Assembly: GCA_016704445.1 (NCBI GenBank)
Contig: JADJAE010000044.1
Location: forward strand, 1 to 64,000
DNA length: 64,000 nt
Direction: 5' to 3'
DNA from: Deltaproteobacteria bacterium
GTDB lineage: Bacteria > Myxococcota_A > Polyangia > Polyangiales > Ga0077539
Shown here: piece by piece, positions 63,566 to 64,000 of the stretch
Position numbering within the stretch: position 1 is the stretch's first letter
Layout of the letters: the number at the start of each line of letters is the position of its first letter
Position numbers and translations under genes: made by a program
The notes under the pieces: generated by a model
The model's input: only the letters and a program-made list of their open reading frames with translations
Database searches by the model: none
What the model was told of the DNA's origin: nothing

Positions 63566-64000
63566 GTGCTCCCCCTCGCCACGCTGGTGCTGCTGGCCAT
63601 CGCGCTGGAGTCCATCGTGGGCTTCGGGGCGACGGTGCTCGTCGTCGCGCTGGGCACCTGGATCCTCCCGGTGCAGCTCCTGCTCCCGGTGTACGTGCCG
63701 GTGAACATGGTGCTCTCGGCCTCCATCGCGTGGCGCGACCGCGCCTCCATCGACGTGGAGCTGCTGAAGAAGCGGGTGCTCCCGCTGGCCGCCGCGGGGC
63801 TGGCGGTGGGCTTCGCGCTCTACCGATATGCCGCGCGCCCTGAGCTGCTCCACGCCTTCGGGGTGATGGTGGTGCTCATCGGGCTCAACGAGCTCCGCAA
63901 GGTGCTCTGGCCCCCGGCGACCCCTTCGGTGAGCCGGGCGCGCAGCAACGCGCTGCTGGTGGGCGGGGGCGTGGTGCACGGGGTGTTCGGCACGGGCGGC
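63566..64000 (+). CDS. TauE/SafE family permease, 3' end outside window
   Basis: GTG 63566 opens a frame that stays open to the window end (145 codons). It begins with hydrophobic helices, LPLATLVLLAIALESIVGFG and VLVVALGTWILPVQLLLPVY, and reaches VGGGVVHGVFGTGG, the repeated Gly-rich half of TauE/SafE sulfite or organosulfonate exporters. It lies 16 nt after the S1P lyase gene and is probably cotranscribed. Confidence 0.82.
   Translation, partial: MLPLATLVLLAIALESIVGFGATVLVVALGTWILPVQLLLPVYVPVNMVLSASIAWRDRASIDVELLKKRVLPLAAAGLAVGFALYRYAARPELLHAFGVMVVLIGLNELRKVLWPPATPSVSRARSNALLVGGGVVHGVFGTGG

Overview
The window is high-GC DNA (roughly 70% by eye) from a myxobacterium-like organism. I place it in the Myxococcota, probably class Polyangia. 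The evidence is a secreted Cys-rich protein ending in a MYXO-CTERM-type tail, a lipoprotein with repeated MopE-type putative metal-binding motifs, a VWA-type lipoprotein, several Asp/Ser/Thr-rich lipoproteins and two eukaryotic-like Ser/Thr kinases. No rRNA or tRNA gene was seen. Placement is inference; no marker gene for fine taxonomy is present.

Layout. 1-5.9 kb: partial Uma2 nuclease, small membrane ORF, SRPBCC protein, ArsS radical SAM enzyme, DUF255 thioredoxin-like protein (frameshifted) and a membrane rhodanese. 6.0-13.9 kb: a seven-gene minus-strand operon, had-oah-dch-bcrC-bcrB-bcrA-bcrD, encoding ATP-dependent class I benzoyl-CoA reductase and the following ring-opening steps of anaerobic aromatic degradation. 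14.2-20.2 kb: small lipoproteins, DUF547 protein, ECF sigma/anti-sigma pair, YghU-type GST and a GH13 glucosidase (frameshifted). 20.2-25.9 kb: redoxin-like protein, GT8 glycosyltransferase, a 41-nt poly-C tract, alpha/beta hydrolase, DUF2267 protein and LonB-type protease. 25.9-33.3 kb: a minus-strand operon of acetyl-CoA synthetase, E1 alpha, E1 beta, E2 and acyl carrier protein, divergent from a GroEL and a small basic protein. 33.4-43.6 kb: a Ser/Thr kinase converging on a six-gene operon of inositol-3-phosphate synthase, Gfo/Idh dehydrogenase, CDP-alcohol phosphatidyltransferase-GtrA fusion, class III aminotransferase, AUR1-type PAP2 enzyme and MMPL/RND exporter. 44-51.4 kb: second Ser/Thr kinase, two large Cys-rich envelope proteins and inosine-guanosine kinase. 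51.4-59.8 kb: lipoproteins, an ISKra4-type IS with 22-bp inverted repeats next to truncated genes, a PNK/HAD bifunctional protein, a nested palindromic repeat and a pectate lyase. 60.4-64 kb: HEAT/TPR-like protein (frameshifted), sphingosine-1-phosphate-lyase-like enzyme and a TauE/SafE permease that runs off the window.

The two most notable systems are the anaerobic benzoyl-CoA operon, unexpected in a myxobacterial background, and the six-gene operon. I read the latter as a complete route for making, modifying (possibly to an amino-inositol) and exporting an inositol lipid. Almost every junction in both operons is a 1-14 nt overlap, so the genes are probably translationally coupled.

At least seven genes contain 1-nt frame breaks, several in homopolymers or microsatellites, while the protein sequence on both sides stays family-like. 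This looks more like indel error in the assembly than gene decay, so frameshifted genes are given as single features with the break position noted.
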